Source of the DNA: Candidatus Nitrosopumilus sp.
GTDB lineage: Archaea; Thermoproteota; Nitrososphaeria; Nitrososphaerales; Nitrosopumilaceae
NCBI GenBank assembly: GCA_014384555.1
Contig: JACNFR010000036.1
Span: forward strand, 1 to 33,423
Reading direction: 5' to 3'
Length of the DNA stretch: 33,423 bases
Both the position numbers and the translations under genes were made by a program. Positions 1 to 8,015 of the stretch are shown here, piece after piece; the stretch's first letter is position 1; each line of letters starts with the position of its first letter. The notes under the pieces are model-generated. The model had not been told where the DNA came from. It worked only from the letters and a program-made list of their open reading frames with translations, and searched no databases.

Positions 1-1
1 T

Positions 2-130
2 GAAATCAAAGTTCTAACTTTTGAACTCAGAGTATTTGATGATAATGAAAGAGAAAGCATGGACACTGTAGTTATTACTGTTGATCCAGTTAACTCTCCT
101 CCTGAAGCATCTGCATCTGCAAAACAATAA
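2..130 (+). CDS. C-terminal end of a PKD/cadherin-like surface protein (partial)
   Basis: An open frame enters from the left edge and stops at TAA; 42 residues are visible. The fragment has the form hydrophobic strand, ELRVFDDNERES, DTVVITVDPVN, SPPEA. This is the typical end of an extracellular Ig-like/PKD or cadherin-like repeat, in which a 'DD' turn is followed by a DTV-ITV strand and a PVN-PP linker. Such repeats build large secreted or cell-surface archaeal proteins. The start and full architecture lie outside the window, so the family assignment rests on this short strand pattern only. Confidence 0.6.
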   Translation, partial: EIKVLTFELRVFDDNERESMDTVVITVDPVNSPPEASASAKQ

Positions 131-208
131 TTTTTAATTTAGTTTAGGTCTATCTGCGGATTTGACAAACAGTATGCTTTATGGCTGGCTTGTTTTGATA
201 AATTGAAC

Positions 209-1267
209 ATGGATACACTTCTTGGATCTCCTGAAATTACTCCACATGAGTGGATATCGATTAACCAGTTTCTACATGAGATAAAGACAATTGATTCTCA
301 ATGCATATCTGTTTACTATCCGTATGGTCAGGGACAAGATACTATCTCTCTACTGAATGAAACAAAGCGAAACGATACTCTTGAAAGAATAGAGTCAAAA
401 ATTGAAAATAAAATCACTGAACTTAAAAAAAATCCTGTCACTGTAGGTAAATTTACACAAACTTTGTGCATTTTTGGATGGATAAAAAACGGCAAAGTTA
501 ACCTCAAAGTACTTGGAACTTCAAAAAAACTTCCATATGTCTACATGGCAAGCAAAAAACCATTTATCAAACCATTCAATGATATTTTGAAAACTAGTTA
601 TGATGTTTTGCTGGTAACCCTTGATCAAAAAACTGCAAGAATTCAGAAATTTCATGGCAATCAAATAATTCAAGAATCTAAACTTCGAATTGATTTACAG
701 GGCAGGCATAGAAAAGGAGGACAGAGTCAAGGCAGATTTCTTAGAGCACGACAAACAAAAATTCATGTATTTTTCAAAAAGGTAGCAAACAAAGTCAAAG
801 AGATGGATTCTGGTTCATCATTAATTTTACTAGGTGGAATTGGTCCTGCAAAAACAGAATTCCACAGTGAACTTGATTCAGAATTGGTAAAAAAATGTCG
901 ATTTGTAGAGGATTTGTCATTTTCTACTTCGATGAAAAATATTGATATGAAAATAATCCATCATCTGTATCAACACAGAAGAAAATATGTTACAGAATTA
1001 ATTGAAAAATATGAGACTCTATTCAAAGATGGATTAACTGCTAGAAGAAATGATGTAATTTACAAAGCACTGGAAATTGGAGCAGTAGATACATTGATTG
1101 TTTCTGCAAATTATCACACAAATTCACAATTCAAAAAAATTATGAAAATGCTAGAGATTGCAAAAAACACCTCTTGCAAAGTAGAGTTTGCAGTAAATCC
1201 AAAAATAATTAAAAAATTAGACATTGATAATTCAGTTCTAGCCATACTTCGATACAAAATAAAGTGA
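209..1267 (+). CDS. GGQ-motif peptide-release-factor-like protein (aRF1/Vms1-like, no NIKS)
   Basis: The protein resembles the archaeal/eukaryotic release factor 1 superfamily. A central GRHRKGGQSQGRF segment carries the GGQ tripeptide that triggers peptidyl-tRNA hydrolysis. It is followed by a LLGGIGPAKTEF strand-turn and a C-terminal LEIGAVDTLIVS segment, both typical of domains 2 and 3 of aRF1/Pelota. The N-terminal part has the ISVYYPYG strand, but the helix where aRF1 has the stop-codon-reading NIKS motif reads NETKRND. At 352 aa it is shorter than canonical aRF1 (about 410). A codon-independent rescue factor (Vms1/VLRF1- or baeRF-like) is therefore more likely than the standard terminator. 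The ORF track starts at a TTG at 203; I prefer the ATG at 209, with a TTTAT box about 30 bp upstream. Confidence 0.75.
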   Translation: MDTLLGSPEITPHEWISINQFLHEIKTIDSQCISVYYPYGQGQDTISLLNETKRNDTLERIESKIENKITELKKNPVTVGKFTQTLCIFGWIKNGKVNLKVLGTSKKLPYVYMASKKPFIKPFNDILKTSYDVLLVTLDQKTARIQKFHGNQIIQESKLRIDLQGRHRKGGQSQGRFLRARQTKIHVFFKKVANKVKEMDSGSSLILLGGIGPAKTEFHSELDSELVKKCRFVEDLSFSTSMKNIDMKIIHHLYQHRRKYVTELIEKYETLFKDGLTARRNDVIYKALEIGAVDTLIVSANYHTNSQFKKIMKMLEIAKNTSCKVEFAVNPKIIKKLDIDNSVLAILRYKIK

Positions 1268-1297
1268 TTTTTCCCAACTGGTTCTTAGAATATTCAT

Positions 1298-2605
1298 TTA
1301 CTGTAGTTTTTCTATAATTTCAGAGAATTTCCATGGGCCACAAACTGCATCCTCCTCTTCATTACTGAATAACCCCGCTTTGTTTAGGTGGTTTACAATG
1401 TGTGCTGCAAATGGCAAAGCACCAGTAGCTCCTGGAGAATTATAATTCAAAACATGAAATGACATCTCATTTTCTATTAGGATTACATCTGGTGCAAATT
1501 TCCCTTTATCATCAATGATTGATGATCTTATTCCTGCAGTACCCTTTTTTGTAATTTTATCCGCATCTATTTTTGGCAAGAATTTTTTCACTCTATTCAC
1601 CATTGTTGTTTTTGACATTGATGATTGAATTTCATTCATGGCAAGTTCCTGAAATTGTTTATCAAAAACTGCTTTTCTTGCACCTGAATTTAGCATCTCA
1701 AGCATTTTTGGAATGAATTCTTTGATGTTCTCTGCTGCATCATATCCATATGGACTAAACACTGGCACAGCATTTGGTCCGATTTCACAACTACCATCCA
1801 CTCTGATAATCCAATGTGGATCTAAAAATGGATAATCTGGAAATTCAGGTACCGAATACACGCTAGATTTTGTAAGCTTGTTGTATTCCTTTGGGGCTTT
1901 CCAATACTCTCCTCTAAAATGCACATCCGTGAATTTTTTTGCTACATCTACATTGTGTGCAATATCTATGGCTTCTCCACCTGCAGCATTGATTAGAAAT
2001 TTTGCATTAATTTCATGTTCATTGTTTAATGTTATAATCCACTTGTCGTTTTCTTTTTTGATTTTAGTTGCTTTAGTATCTAAAAGAAAGTTTGTACCTT
2101 TTTCTTTACTGTCTTTCATTATTGAATTTGTGAGTATAGAATAGTCTGTTGACGCATCTCTGTAAACACACAGTGCAGATTCACATTTTATTTCAGGTTC
2201 TATCTTTTTGATTTGTTCTTTATCGATTAGTTCAATGTCATTATCCTCTAGACCATTATGCTTTCCCCATTTGAGATATTTTTCAAGAACTTTGGTTCCT
2301 TTTTCATCCATCGCAACTTCGATAACTCCATCTTTTTTAAACGGTAAATCTTTTAGTTTTGAATATTCTTCCCACATTCCATAACCATGAAAAGCTGATT
2401 TTGCAAACAATTTTTTCTTTTCAGGATTGTATAGATATGGTGCATGAACTTTTCCAGTGTTTCTTCCGCTAGTATGAAATGCTACAGTATGAGCTTGTTC
2501 AATTACTGCTATTTTTTTTGATTTGTTTAGCGATGATAGAAAATAAGATAATGAAGTTCCAAGAATACCTCCACCAATAATTACAACATCAAAATCATGT
2601 GCCAA
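1298..2605 (-). CDS. FAD-dependent oxidoreductase, L-2-hydroxyglutarate oxidase (LhgO)-like
   Basis: This is a DAO/GlpD-fold flavoenzyme of 435 aa. The N-terminus shows the dinucleotide-binding DVVIIGGGILGTS motif, followed by a VIEQ strand and a HTSGRNTGKVHAPYLY segment typical of the LhgO group. Around residue 230 the pattern FRGEYW, then PDYPFLDPHW, then GPNAVPVFSPYGY matches L-2-hydroxyglutarate oxidase/dehydrogenase. The C-terminus closes with a flavin-contacting GATGALPFA. Family knowledge suggests oxidation of a 2-hydroxyacid, with electrons passed to oxygen or quinone; the substrate is inferred. The start is TTG because an in-frame TGA lies just upstream and no ATG precedes the flavin motif. 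It converges with the release-factor-like gene, 30 bp apart, and diverges from the next gene. Confidence 0.8.
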   Translation of the reverse strand: MAHDFDVVIIGGGILGTSLSYFLSSLNKSKKIAVIEQAHTVAFHTSGRNTGKVHAPYLYNPEKKKLFAKSAFHGYGMWEEYSKLKDLPFKKDGVIEVAMDEKGTKVLEKYLKWGKHNGLEDNDIELIDKEQIKKIEPEIKCESALCVYRDASTDYSILTNSIMKDSKEKGTNFLLDTKATKIKKENDKWIITLNNEHEINAKFLINAAGGEAIDIAHNVDVAKKFTDVHFRGEYWKAPKEYNKLTKSSVYSVPEFPDYPFLDPHWIIRVDGSCEIGPNAVPVFSPYGYDAAENIKEFIPKMLEMLNSGARKAVFDKQFQELAMNEIQSSMSKTTMVNRVKKFLPKIDADKITKKGTAGIRSSIIDDKGKFAPDVILIENEMSFHVLNYNSPGATGALPFAAHIVNHLNKAGLFSNEEEDAVCGPWKFSEIIEKLQ

Positions 2606-2684
2606 TAACTTTCATTTTTTATTGAATCTGGTTGATAATAAATTGAGTCTATAACAATCAAGATTAATATCTGATCAAATCTCA

Positions 2685-2975
2685 ATGCAAACTGTGTTAC
2701 CTGACAAGTGTTCTGTTTCAAAAGAGGGCAAACAATGTGTAAATCCCCCTGAGTTTATCGTATCCATTATTTCAGGAAATGATGAATACATGGTAGGAGT
2801 CACTTGTGGACGACACAAACAAGTTGTAACTGGAAAAATTGATCATATGCAAAAAGAAGGAAAAATTCATGATGGAAAAGTTAGTTTTTCACCTGTAAAG
2901 GCTGTGGGAACTGACTGTGTTCATGGAGATGTTGATGATTTCGTTCAAATTGATATGAATCGCTCTAAAAACTGA
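2685..2975 (+). CDS. Small Cys/His protein of unknown function
   Basis: I do not recognise a family. The 96-aa protein has Cys at residues 9, 18 and 41 and His at 44 (VTCGRH), a spacing that could bind one zinc, and a further Cys-His near residue 78. The middle is beta-rich (EFIVSIISG, YMVGVTCG). An ATG start lies 80 bp from the divergent FAD oxidoreductase, so the two share an intergenic promoter region. The next hypothetical gene follows after 26 bp and is probably co-transcribed. Confidence 0.7.
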   Translation: MQTVLPDKCSVSKEGKQCVNPPEFIVSIISGNDEYMVGVTCGRHKQVVTGKIDHMQKEGKIHDGKVSFSPVKAVGTDCVHGDVDDFVQIDMNRSKN

Positions 2976-3001
2976 AATAATTTCAATTCCAATACTTTAC
3001 A

Positions 3002-3373
3002 ATGCTTTTAGAATTGCTATCTGATCTAGTCAAAATTGATGATGCTTTACTTATTGTAAAAAACAGCGGTGCCGTAAGTGAGGTCAGAAGTCCTCTTAGT
3101 ATACGACAAAAAGAAAAGTGGATAACCATCGGTGATAATGACGGTCCTGCTCATCTCCATGTCAATTCAGAATTGATAAAATCTGCAGAATTTGTTGAAG
3201 AAGAAAAACCTGAACGCACAAGTTTTAGCGTTCGTTTTTTCGATGAAAACAATGATCGAATTATTGCAGTGTTTTTTACAAAAATGTATGATGATTCTAA
3301 ACAGATAATTCCTGAAAGAAAAAAAATCTATGATCACTTAAAACAAAAATTTAGTTTTAAAATTCAATTTTAA
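3002..3373 (+). CDS. Hypothetical cytosolic protein, 123 aa
   Basis: No family is recognised. The protein has no membrane segment and no Cys. It starts with an amphipathic LLELLSDLVKIDDALLIVKN segment and contains a KWITIGDNDGPAHLHVNSELIKSAEFVEEE stretch that reads like a small alpha/beta fold around a conserved-looking GPAHLHV motif. A basic tail ends the protein. It lies 26 bp downstream of the 96-aa Cys/His gene and ends at a TAA seven bases before a hairpin that probably terminates transcription. Confidence 0.7.
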   Translation: MLLELLSDLVKIDDALLIVKNSGAVSEVRSPLSIRQKEKWITIGDNDGPAHLHVNSELIKSAEFVEEEKPERTSFSVRFFDENNDRIIAVFFTKMYDDSKQIIPERKKIYDHLKQKFSFKIQF

Positions 3374-3379
3374 AAAAAA

Positions 3380-3400
3380 ACTTGTCTGAAAAAGACAAGT
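3380..3400. terminator. Hairpin between convergent genes
   Basis: There is a perfect 8-bp stem (acttgtct / agacaagt) with a 5-nt GAAAA loop. An A-run lies on its left and 'gaaaaatctttt' on its right, so a U-tract would follow the stem on both strands. It sits between the end of the 123-aa gene and the end of the 29-aa minus-strand ORF. It could act as a bidirectional terminator, although archaeal termination relies mainly on the U-tract. Confidence 0.55.
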
Positions 3401-3410
3401 GAAAAATCTT

Positions 3411-3500
3411 TTATTCTTTAGACTCTTTTTCTTTCTTTTCTTTTTCAGTTTGTTGTTTAGCTAATTCTAATTCTTCATTCGTATGTTTGAATTTTTTCAT
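3411..3500 (-). CDS. 29-aa highly charged microprotein
   Basis: This ORF is too short for the ORF track. It encodes MKKFKHTNEELELAKQQ followed by an alternating Glu/Lys tail and would form a single charged helix. Support comes from its surroundings: an ATG start, a TTTATATCTA box 21-31 bp upstream (the leaderless distance), and a hairpin 10 bp beyond the stop. No function can be assigned. It could be a nucleic-acid- or protein-binding helix, or an untranslated RNA. Confidence 0.5.
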   Translation of the reverse strand: MKKFKHTNEELELAKQQTEKEKKEKESKE

Positions 3501-3520
3501 TCTGATTCTATATGATAATT

Positions 3521-3531
3521 TAGATATAAAA
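3521..3531 (-). promoter_or_regulatory. TATA box for the 29-aa ORF
   Basis: The minus-strand sequence TTTATATCTA lies 21-31 bp upstream of the ATG. This matches the archaeal TATA consensus and the spacing of leaderless transcripts. Confidence 0.55.
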
Positions 3532-3569
3532 ACCGCACATTTTATGGGGTGTCAACTCGGGCGTGAAAG

Positions 3570-4538
3570 TCAATACCCAACTGAGTAAATTGGCTTTTTG
3601 CCTTTCATTCCAAGATCCAAGTTTTCAACAGTAATTTCTGCCATCTTAATTCTTGTCTCTTTTGTTGAACTTCCTATATGTGGGGCAAGTACAATGTTTG
3701 GCAAGTTCACAAATGGATGTTTTTTATTAATTGGTTCTGTCTCAAACACGTCTAATCCTGCACCTGCAATAGTTTTTTTCTTTAACGCAGCAACAAGATC
3801 TTTTTCATTGATTACTTTTCCTCTTGACGTGTTGATTAAAAATGCTGTTTTCTTCATTTTCTTCAAAATTTTCATGTTAAACAACTGGTCTGTTTCTTTA
3901 GTGTGAGGCACATGAATTGAAATAAAATCACTCTCTGTAATCAATTTCTCAAATGAGACATATTTTGCGTTTAATGATTTTTCTCTAGTTTTTGAAACAT
4001 GATTTCTATTGTGATATGTTATTTTCATATCAAATGCCTTTGCTCGTTTAGCAAGTGTACTTCCAATTCTACCCAAACCTAAAATTCCAATTATTTTTTC
4101 TTGTAAATCTACTCCGACATAATCAAATGCTCCAAAGATTTCTTTCCATCTTCCATCTCGAATAATTCTATCTCCTTCTGAAACCCTTCTTGAAACATCA
4201 AGCAATAATGAAAATGCAAGATCAGCAGTTGCATCAGTTAATACCTCTGGAGTATATCCTACACGAATTTTCTTTTCTTTGGCATACTCTGTATCAATAT
4301 GATCAAAACCAACACTATAGGTACTGATCACTTTCAGATTTTTAGCACAATCAATCACTTCTTTGTCAATCTTGTCATATGGGAAACAGATGAGTCCATC
4401 TGCTTCTTTAATTTTTGATCGTAATTTTGTTTTTGGTATTGGAATTTTTCCAGTATGAATTTCAATCTGATATTTTTTTTTCAGCTCTTTTAACGCAAAA
4501 TCATGCAAAGTCCTTGTAAGAAACACTTTATTTTTCAT
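3570..4538 (-). CDS. D-isomer-specific 2-hydroxyacid dehydrogenase (glyoxylate/hydroxypyruvate reductase-like)
   Basis: This is a 322-aa full-length member of the 2-hydroxyacid dehydrogenase family. It has the substrate-domain YSVGFDHID segment (about 74-82), the GLGRIG nucleotide-binding loop (154-159), NTSRG with catalytic Arg239, GLDVFETEP with Glu268, and APHIGSS with His287. After the second strand of the Rossmann fold the sequence is YHNRN rather than an acidic residue, which in this family favours NADP(H). It reduces glyoxylate, hydroxypyruvate or a similar 2-oxoacid. Phosphoglycerate dehydrogenase is less likely because the C-terminal ACT/ASB domains are missing. The ATG start faces the divergent 48-aa zinc protein. 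Confidence 0.88.
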   Translation of the reverse strand: MKNKVFLTRTLHDFALKELKKKYQIEIHTGKIPIPKTKLRSKIKEADGLICFPYDKIDKEVIDCAKNLKVISTYSVGFDHIDTEYAKEKKIRVGYTPEVLTDATADLAFSLLLDVSRRVSEGDRIIRDGRWKEIFGAFDYVGVDLQEKIIGILGLGRIGSTLAKRAKAFDMKITYHNRNHVSKTREKSLNAKYVSFEKLITESDFISIHVPHTKETDQLFNMKILKKMKKTAFLINTSRGKVINEKDLVAALKKKTIAGAGLDVFETEPINKKHPFVNLPNIVLAPHIGSSTKETRIKMAEITVENLDLGMKGKKPIYSVGY

Positions 4539-4591
4539 CAGTCTTGATATTCATCTCAAACAATTTATACGATTTCTTTGTAATTTCATTG

Positions 4592-4738
4592 ATGTCTTCT
4601 AAAGTTGAAGAAGAGGAAGAATTTGCTATTTGTGTGGAATGTGGAAATTCGATTGAAAAATGTGTATGTGTGTGTCCTTATTGTGGTGAACGTGATAAAT
4701 GTGAGTGTGCATTGTTTGATGCAGCCACTGGTGGTTAG
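4592..4738 (+). CDS. 48-aa Cys-rich zinc-ribbon microprotein
   Basis: The protein begins MSSKVEEEEEF and then has CVECG, CVCVCPYCG and CECALF, eight Cys in about 30 residues, arranged as CxxC pairs and enough for two zinc sites or one cluster. The ORF track begins at an upstream ATG (4544), but the acidic MSSKVEEEEE start fits better: the extra 16 residues are hydrophobic and overlap the promoter region of the divergent dehydrogenase. The role is unknown; small archaeal zinc ribbons often accompany transcription or translation machinery. It lies 50 bp before the oxidoreductase alpha gene. Confidence 0.75.
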   Translation: MSSKVEEEEEFAICVECGNSIEKCVCVCPYCGERDKCECALFDAATGG

Positions 4739-4787
4739 AAGAAATGAACTATCATACTATTAAGATTCATGATATGGGTGAATATCT

Positions 4788-6698
4788 GTGAGTTCTACTG
4801 ATTTCACATGGCTAATTGGAGGCCCTCAAGGCAGTGGGGTTGAATCTGGTGCCAATATTTTCTCTCGTGTATGTGCTGAAATGGGTTATCAAATTTTTGG
4901 AAAGAGAGAATTTTATTCAAACATCAAAGGTGAACACAGCTACTTTACAGTAAGAATTGCTGATAAAAAAATTCATTCAAATGTCAATGATGTAAATTTA
5001 ATGGCATCCTTTGATGCTGAAACTATTTTCCGTCATTATGATGAAGTGGTTTCTGGTGGCGGAATAATTTATGATTCAGATCTTGAGGAAACTAAAACTG
5101 ATGCAGTTCACACACTTGATGCACCGTTTAAAGAAAGACTGCACAAAGAACTAGAGTCAAAAAACAAACCGTTTACTATTGCAGGAGTTTTAGAGATTGC
5201 AAAAGAAAAAGGAGTTTTGCTATACCCTGTATCTTTCAAATCAATTCTTTTGACTTTGTCTGAAGAAACTGAAAATCCCCGTCTAAAGGGATTAATTCGA
5301 ATGTACAATGTAATTGGAGTTTCATTATCTTTGGGCATTGTCAAAATGCCTCCTGATTCTTTGCAAAAAACAATTGATAATATTTTTTCAAAAAAACCAG
5401 AAATTGCAAAAATCAATCAACAGACTGCAACATACTCTTACAATTACGCTGCAGCAAAATTTGAAAACTTTGCTCATACATTACCTGGAACAGAAAAAGA
5501 ACCTGGAACGTTACTTGTTCAGGGATTTCAAGGAACTGCATTAGGAAAGATGGTGTGTGGATGTAGATTCCAACCATACTATCCAATCACACCAGCTTCT
5601 GATGAATCAGTATACTTGGAATCAAATGAAATTTTAGAAATAACTGGTGATAGGCCTGGCTCTACTGCAGTTATTCAAACTGAAGATGAAATTTGTGCAA
5701 TTGGAATGACTATTGGTGGTGCTTTGACTGGAACGCGTTCTGCTACTTGTACGTCTGGACCTGGATTTGCATTAATGACTGAAATGCTAGGTTGGGCAGG
5801 AATGAATGAAGTCCCTGTAGTAATTACTGCATACCAGAGAAGCGGTCCATCAACTGGATTGCCAACAAGACATGGACAAGATGATTTACTATTTACAGTA
5901 TTTGCAGGACACGGTGATTTCCCAAAGATTGTTTATGCATCAGGGGAAATTGAGGAGAGCTTCTATGATACTGGTAATTGTTTTAACTATGCAGATGTTT
6001 TTCAAGTTCCAGTAATCCACATGATGGATAAATTCCATGCAAGTTCAGTTATTACTTGTAAAAGATTTGATCCTGAAAAAATTACAATTGATAGGGGTCT
6101 ATTGCTAGATAAAGTCGAGGATGGATACAGAAGATTTGAATTTACGGAAGATGGAATTTCCCCTCGTTCAAGACTTGGGATGGATAATGGAATTTTTTGG
6201 AATACTGGAGATGAATCTGATGAAACGGGTCATATCACAGAGGATCCAATTATGCGTGTAAAGATGATGGATAAGAGAATGTCTCGATTGGAATTAATTT
6301 TAGAGCGTATTCCAACTGAAGAGCAAGTGGTATCCTACGGCATTGAGGAATATACAATAATTTCTTGGGGTTCTACAATTGGTCCAGTTAAAGATGCCAT
6401 TGACATGCTAAAAAAAGAAGGAATTTCAATAGGACTGCTTCAACTAAAACTGATGCACCCATTTCCAGCAGAACATGTTTCATCTTTACTTAAAGACGCT
6501 AAAACAATAATTGATGTAGAAGCAAATCACTCTGGTCAGCTAGGAAAACTATTCAAACAAAACACTGGACGCAGTGTTGACTATTCTATCTTAAAATACT
6601 CTGGACGTGCAATGACTAGTACTGAAGTTTATGATACGCTTAAGAAAATTGTTGAAAATAAAGCAGAAAAAAGGGAGGTTTTAATGCATGGCGCTTAA
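4788..6698 (+). CDS. korA: 2-oxoacid:ferredoxin oxidoreductase, fused gamma-alpha subunit
   Basis: This 636-aa protein has the gamma (POR) domain at about residues 8-200, starting WLIGGPQGSGVESG, fused to the alpha domain from about 240. The alpha domain carries YPITPASD (265-272), close to the YPITPSS motif used to bind the 2-oxoacid. The fused gamma-alpha plus beta arrangement is that of archaeal two-subunit enzymes that interconvert 2-oxoglutarate or pyruvate and the acyl-CoA with ferredoxin. In thaumarchaea it supplies 2-oxoglutarate/succinyl-CoA exchange. Substrate choice cannot be fixed from sequence alone. The start is GTG, immediately before MSSTDFTWLIGG. The 3' end contains the Shine-Dalgarno sequence for the beta gene, which overlaps by 11 nt. 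Confidence 0.92.
   Translation: MSSTDFTWLIGGPQGSGVESGANIFSRVCAEMGYQIFGKREFYSNIKGEHSYFTVRIADKKIHSNVNDVNLMASFDAETIFRHYDEVVSGGGIIYDSDLEETKTDAVHTLDAPFKERLHKELESKNKPFTIAGVLEIAKEKGVLLYPVSFKSILLTLSEETENPRLKGLIRMYNVIGVSLSLGIVKMPPDSLQKTIDNIFSKKPEIAKINQQTATYSYNYAAAKFENFAHTLPGTEKEPGTLLVQGFQGTALGKMVCGCRFQPYYPITPASDESVYLESNEILEITGDRPGSTAVIQTEDEICAIGMTIGGALTGTRSATCTSGPGFALMTEMLGWAGMNEVPVVITAYQRSGPSTGLPTRHGQDDLLFTVFAGHGDFPKIVYASGEIEESFYDTGNCFNYADVFQVPVIHMMDKFHASSVITCKRFDPEKITIDRGLLLDKVEDGYRRFEFTEDGISPRSRLGMDNGIFWNTGDESDETGHITEDPIMRVKMMDKRMSRLELILERIPTEEQVVSYGIEEYTIISWGSTIGPVKDAIDMLKKEGISIGLLQLKLMHPFPAEHVSSLLKDAKTIIDVEANHSGQLGKLFKQNTGRSVDYSILKYSGRAMTSTEVYDTLKKIVENKAEKREVLMHGA
6673..6679 (+). promoter_or_regulatory. 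Strong Shine-Dalgarno inside korA for korB
   Basis: GGGAGGT lies 8 nt before the ATG at 6688 and inside the last codons of the alpha subunit. Another ATG at 6684 is in the alpha frame and leads straight to its stop, so the ribosome binding site selects 6688. Strong sites like this are uncommon in the window. Confidence 0.65.
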
Positions 6699-7650
6699 AC
6701 CTGCTGAATTTAAAACCGAAGTTCACAATGATTGGTGTCCAGGATGTGGGGATTTTGGCATCGTTAATGCAATCCAAATGGCGTTAGCTGATATGGGTGC
6801 TCAACGAGACAAGACTGCAATATTTTCAGGAATTGGATGTTCTGGTAAGACATCTCATTACATCAATACGTATGGAGTTCACACATTGCATGGTAGAGTT
6901 TTGACATTTGCACAAGGTGCAAAGATTGCAAATCCTGAGATGACTGTGGTTGCTGTAGGTGGTGATGGTGATGGTTTAGGAATTGGCGCTGGTCATTTTG
7001 TGGCTGCTGGCAGACGAAATGTAAACATGACATACATTATTTTTGATAACGGAGTTTATGGATTAACTAAAGGTCAAGCATCTCCAACTCTAAAACTGGG
7101 AGAGAAAACAAAATCACTTCCATCTCCTAACACAAATTCAAATGTTAATCCGATTGGATTGGCAATTGCTAGTGGATTTACATTTGTTGCCCGTGGATAT
7201 TCATATGATATACGTCATCTCAAAGATTTGATAGTTCAAGCTGTAAACCATCCTGGATTGTCCTTCTTAGATGTGCTGCAACCATGTCCTACATACAATG
7301 ATCTAAACACTAGGGATTGGTACGCAGGAGCTGATTTAATGGATGAAGCACAAAAAAGACATTCAAGAATTTACAAACTAGAGGAGACTGGATATGAACC
7401 AACAGTTCATTATGATTCAGAAGTTGAAATTAATGAAAAACTAGCTCAAGCATTAATCAAATCTTTAGAGTGGGGAAACAAAATCCCAACTGGGGTATTT
7501 TATAAAAATGAAAACACTACTCCATATACTGTAAGACTACAGGATAAAATTCCAAACTATTTGGAAAACTCTCCTGCAAAACAAAATATTTCAAAAGATG
7601 GTCATTCTAATACTGATATTTCAAAGATATTGGATTCTCTCGAAGTATAG
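6688..7650 (+). CDS. korB: 2-oxoacid:ferredoxin oxidoreductase, beta subunit (TPP and 4Fe-4S)
   Basis: This 320-aa subunit binds thiamine pyrophosphate and one [4Fe-4S] cluster. WCPGCGDFG supplies Cys17 and Cys20, GIGCSGK supplies Cys51, and a fourth Cys lies in LQPCPTYND near residue 198. The TPP motif is GGDGDGLGIGAGH (91-103) followed by RRN and DNGVYGLTKGQ. It forms the catalytic heterodimer with the overlapping alpha gene. The ferredoxin partner is not adjacent; the zinc-ferredoxin-like protein 19 kb away is one candidate, by inference only. Confidence 0.95.
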   Translation: MALKPAEFKTEVHNDWCPGCGDFGIVNAIQMALADMGAQRDKTAIFSGIGCSGKTSHYINTYGVHTLHGRVLTFAQGAKIANPEMTVVAVGGDGDGLGIGAGHFVAAGRRNVNMTYIIFDNGVYGLTKGQASPTLKLGEKTKSLPSPNTNSNVNPIGLAIASGFTFVARGYSYDIRHLKDLIVQAVNHPGLSFLDVLQPCPTYNDLNTRDWYAGADLMDEAQKRHSRIYKLEETGYEPTVHYDSEVEINEKLAQALIKSLEWGNKIPTGVFYKNENTTPYTVRLQDKIPNYLENSPAKQNISKDGHSNTDISKILDSLEV

Positions 7651-7687
7651 ATTACTATTTTTACTTAAGATTTCTATTTTGAAAAGA

Positions 7688-7816
7688 TTATTCTGAATAC
7701 TCTCTTTTTCTTCTGTATGCCCCACATTTAGGACACGGTTTTTTCTTCTCCCCTGCAAGAGTCATCTCTAAGGATGTCCCACAATCAAGGCAAGATTCTG
7801 TTATATTTGCTGACAT
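7688..7816 (-). CDS. 42-aa zinc-ribbon microprotein (island gene d)
   Basis: This gene is not in the ORF track. The product starts MSANITESCLDCGTSLE, then KKKPCPKCGAYRRKRE. The two CxxC(G) knuckles, 16 residues apart, are a classic one-zinc ribbon with a basic C-terminus. The stop of the preceding gene and this ATG overlap as TAATG, which implies translational coupling. It is the last member of a four-gene minus-strand microprotein operon and ends 38 bp from the convergent korB stop. The target is unknown; zinc ribbons of this size usually bind nucleic acid or a polymerase/ribosome partner. Confidence 0.75.
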   Translation of the reverse strand: MSANITESCLDCGTSLEMTLAGEKKKPCPKCGAYRRKREYSE

Positions 7817-7941
7817 TATTTCTTACAACCTTCACAACTACAATCGAACATACCAGCTTTTCCCATACACTGATCATGATGTTTGTTATAGCATTTGTTA
7901 CAAACTACCATCTTAAGGTCCACTTTTGTGAGTTTTTTCAT
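7816..7941 (-). CDS. 41-aa Cys/His microprotein (island gene c)
   Basis: This gene is not in the ORF track. The product starts MKKLTKVDLKMVVCNKCYNKHHDQC and continues MGKAGMFDCSCEGCKK. Six Cys and two adjacent His (CxxC, HHDxC, CxCxxC) are enough for one or two zinc ions. Its ATG lies inside the preceding 33-aa gene (29-nt overlap in another frame) and its TAA overlaps the next ATG. The overlapping layout and intact Cys spacing in three consecutive frames argue that these are genuine genes. Confidence 0.7.
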   Translation of the reverse strand: MKKLTKVDLKMVVCNKCYNKHHDQCMGKAGMFDCSCEGCKK

Positions 7942-8014
7942 GGTCTAGTACTTTTTGAAAAGTATCTGAATTTCCTTCCCAACCAAATTTACAAATTCTA
8001 CAGCTGTATTTCAT
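7913..8014 (-). CDS. 33-aa C2H2-like zinc-finger microprotein (island gene b)
   Basis: This gene is not in the ORF track. The product is a single finger: MKYSCRICKFGWEGN, then KVLDHEKTHK. The ligands are Cys5, Cys8, His25 and His29, i.e. C-x2-C-x16-H-x3-H. This resembles the classical C2H2 finger with a slightly longer loop (16 instead of about 12). Its ATG is one base after the stop of the 37-aa gene upstream. The microprotein at 31232-31339 has exactly the same ligand spacing. It may be a DNA- or protein-binding regulator. Confidence 0.7.
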   Translation of the reverse strand: MKYSCRICKFGWEGNSDTFQKVLDHEKTHKSGP

Positions 8015-8015
8015 T

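Noticed and set aside
1878-2144. 88-aa plus-strand ORF opposite the FAD oxidoreductase
   Set aside because: Shadow frame; the minus-strand protein has full family motifs across the same bases.
4544-4591. 16-residue N-terminal extension of the 48-aa zinc protein
   Set aside because: Hydrophobic and inside the shared divergent promoter; the downstream ATG gives a coherent protein.
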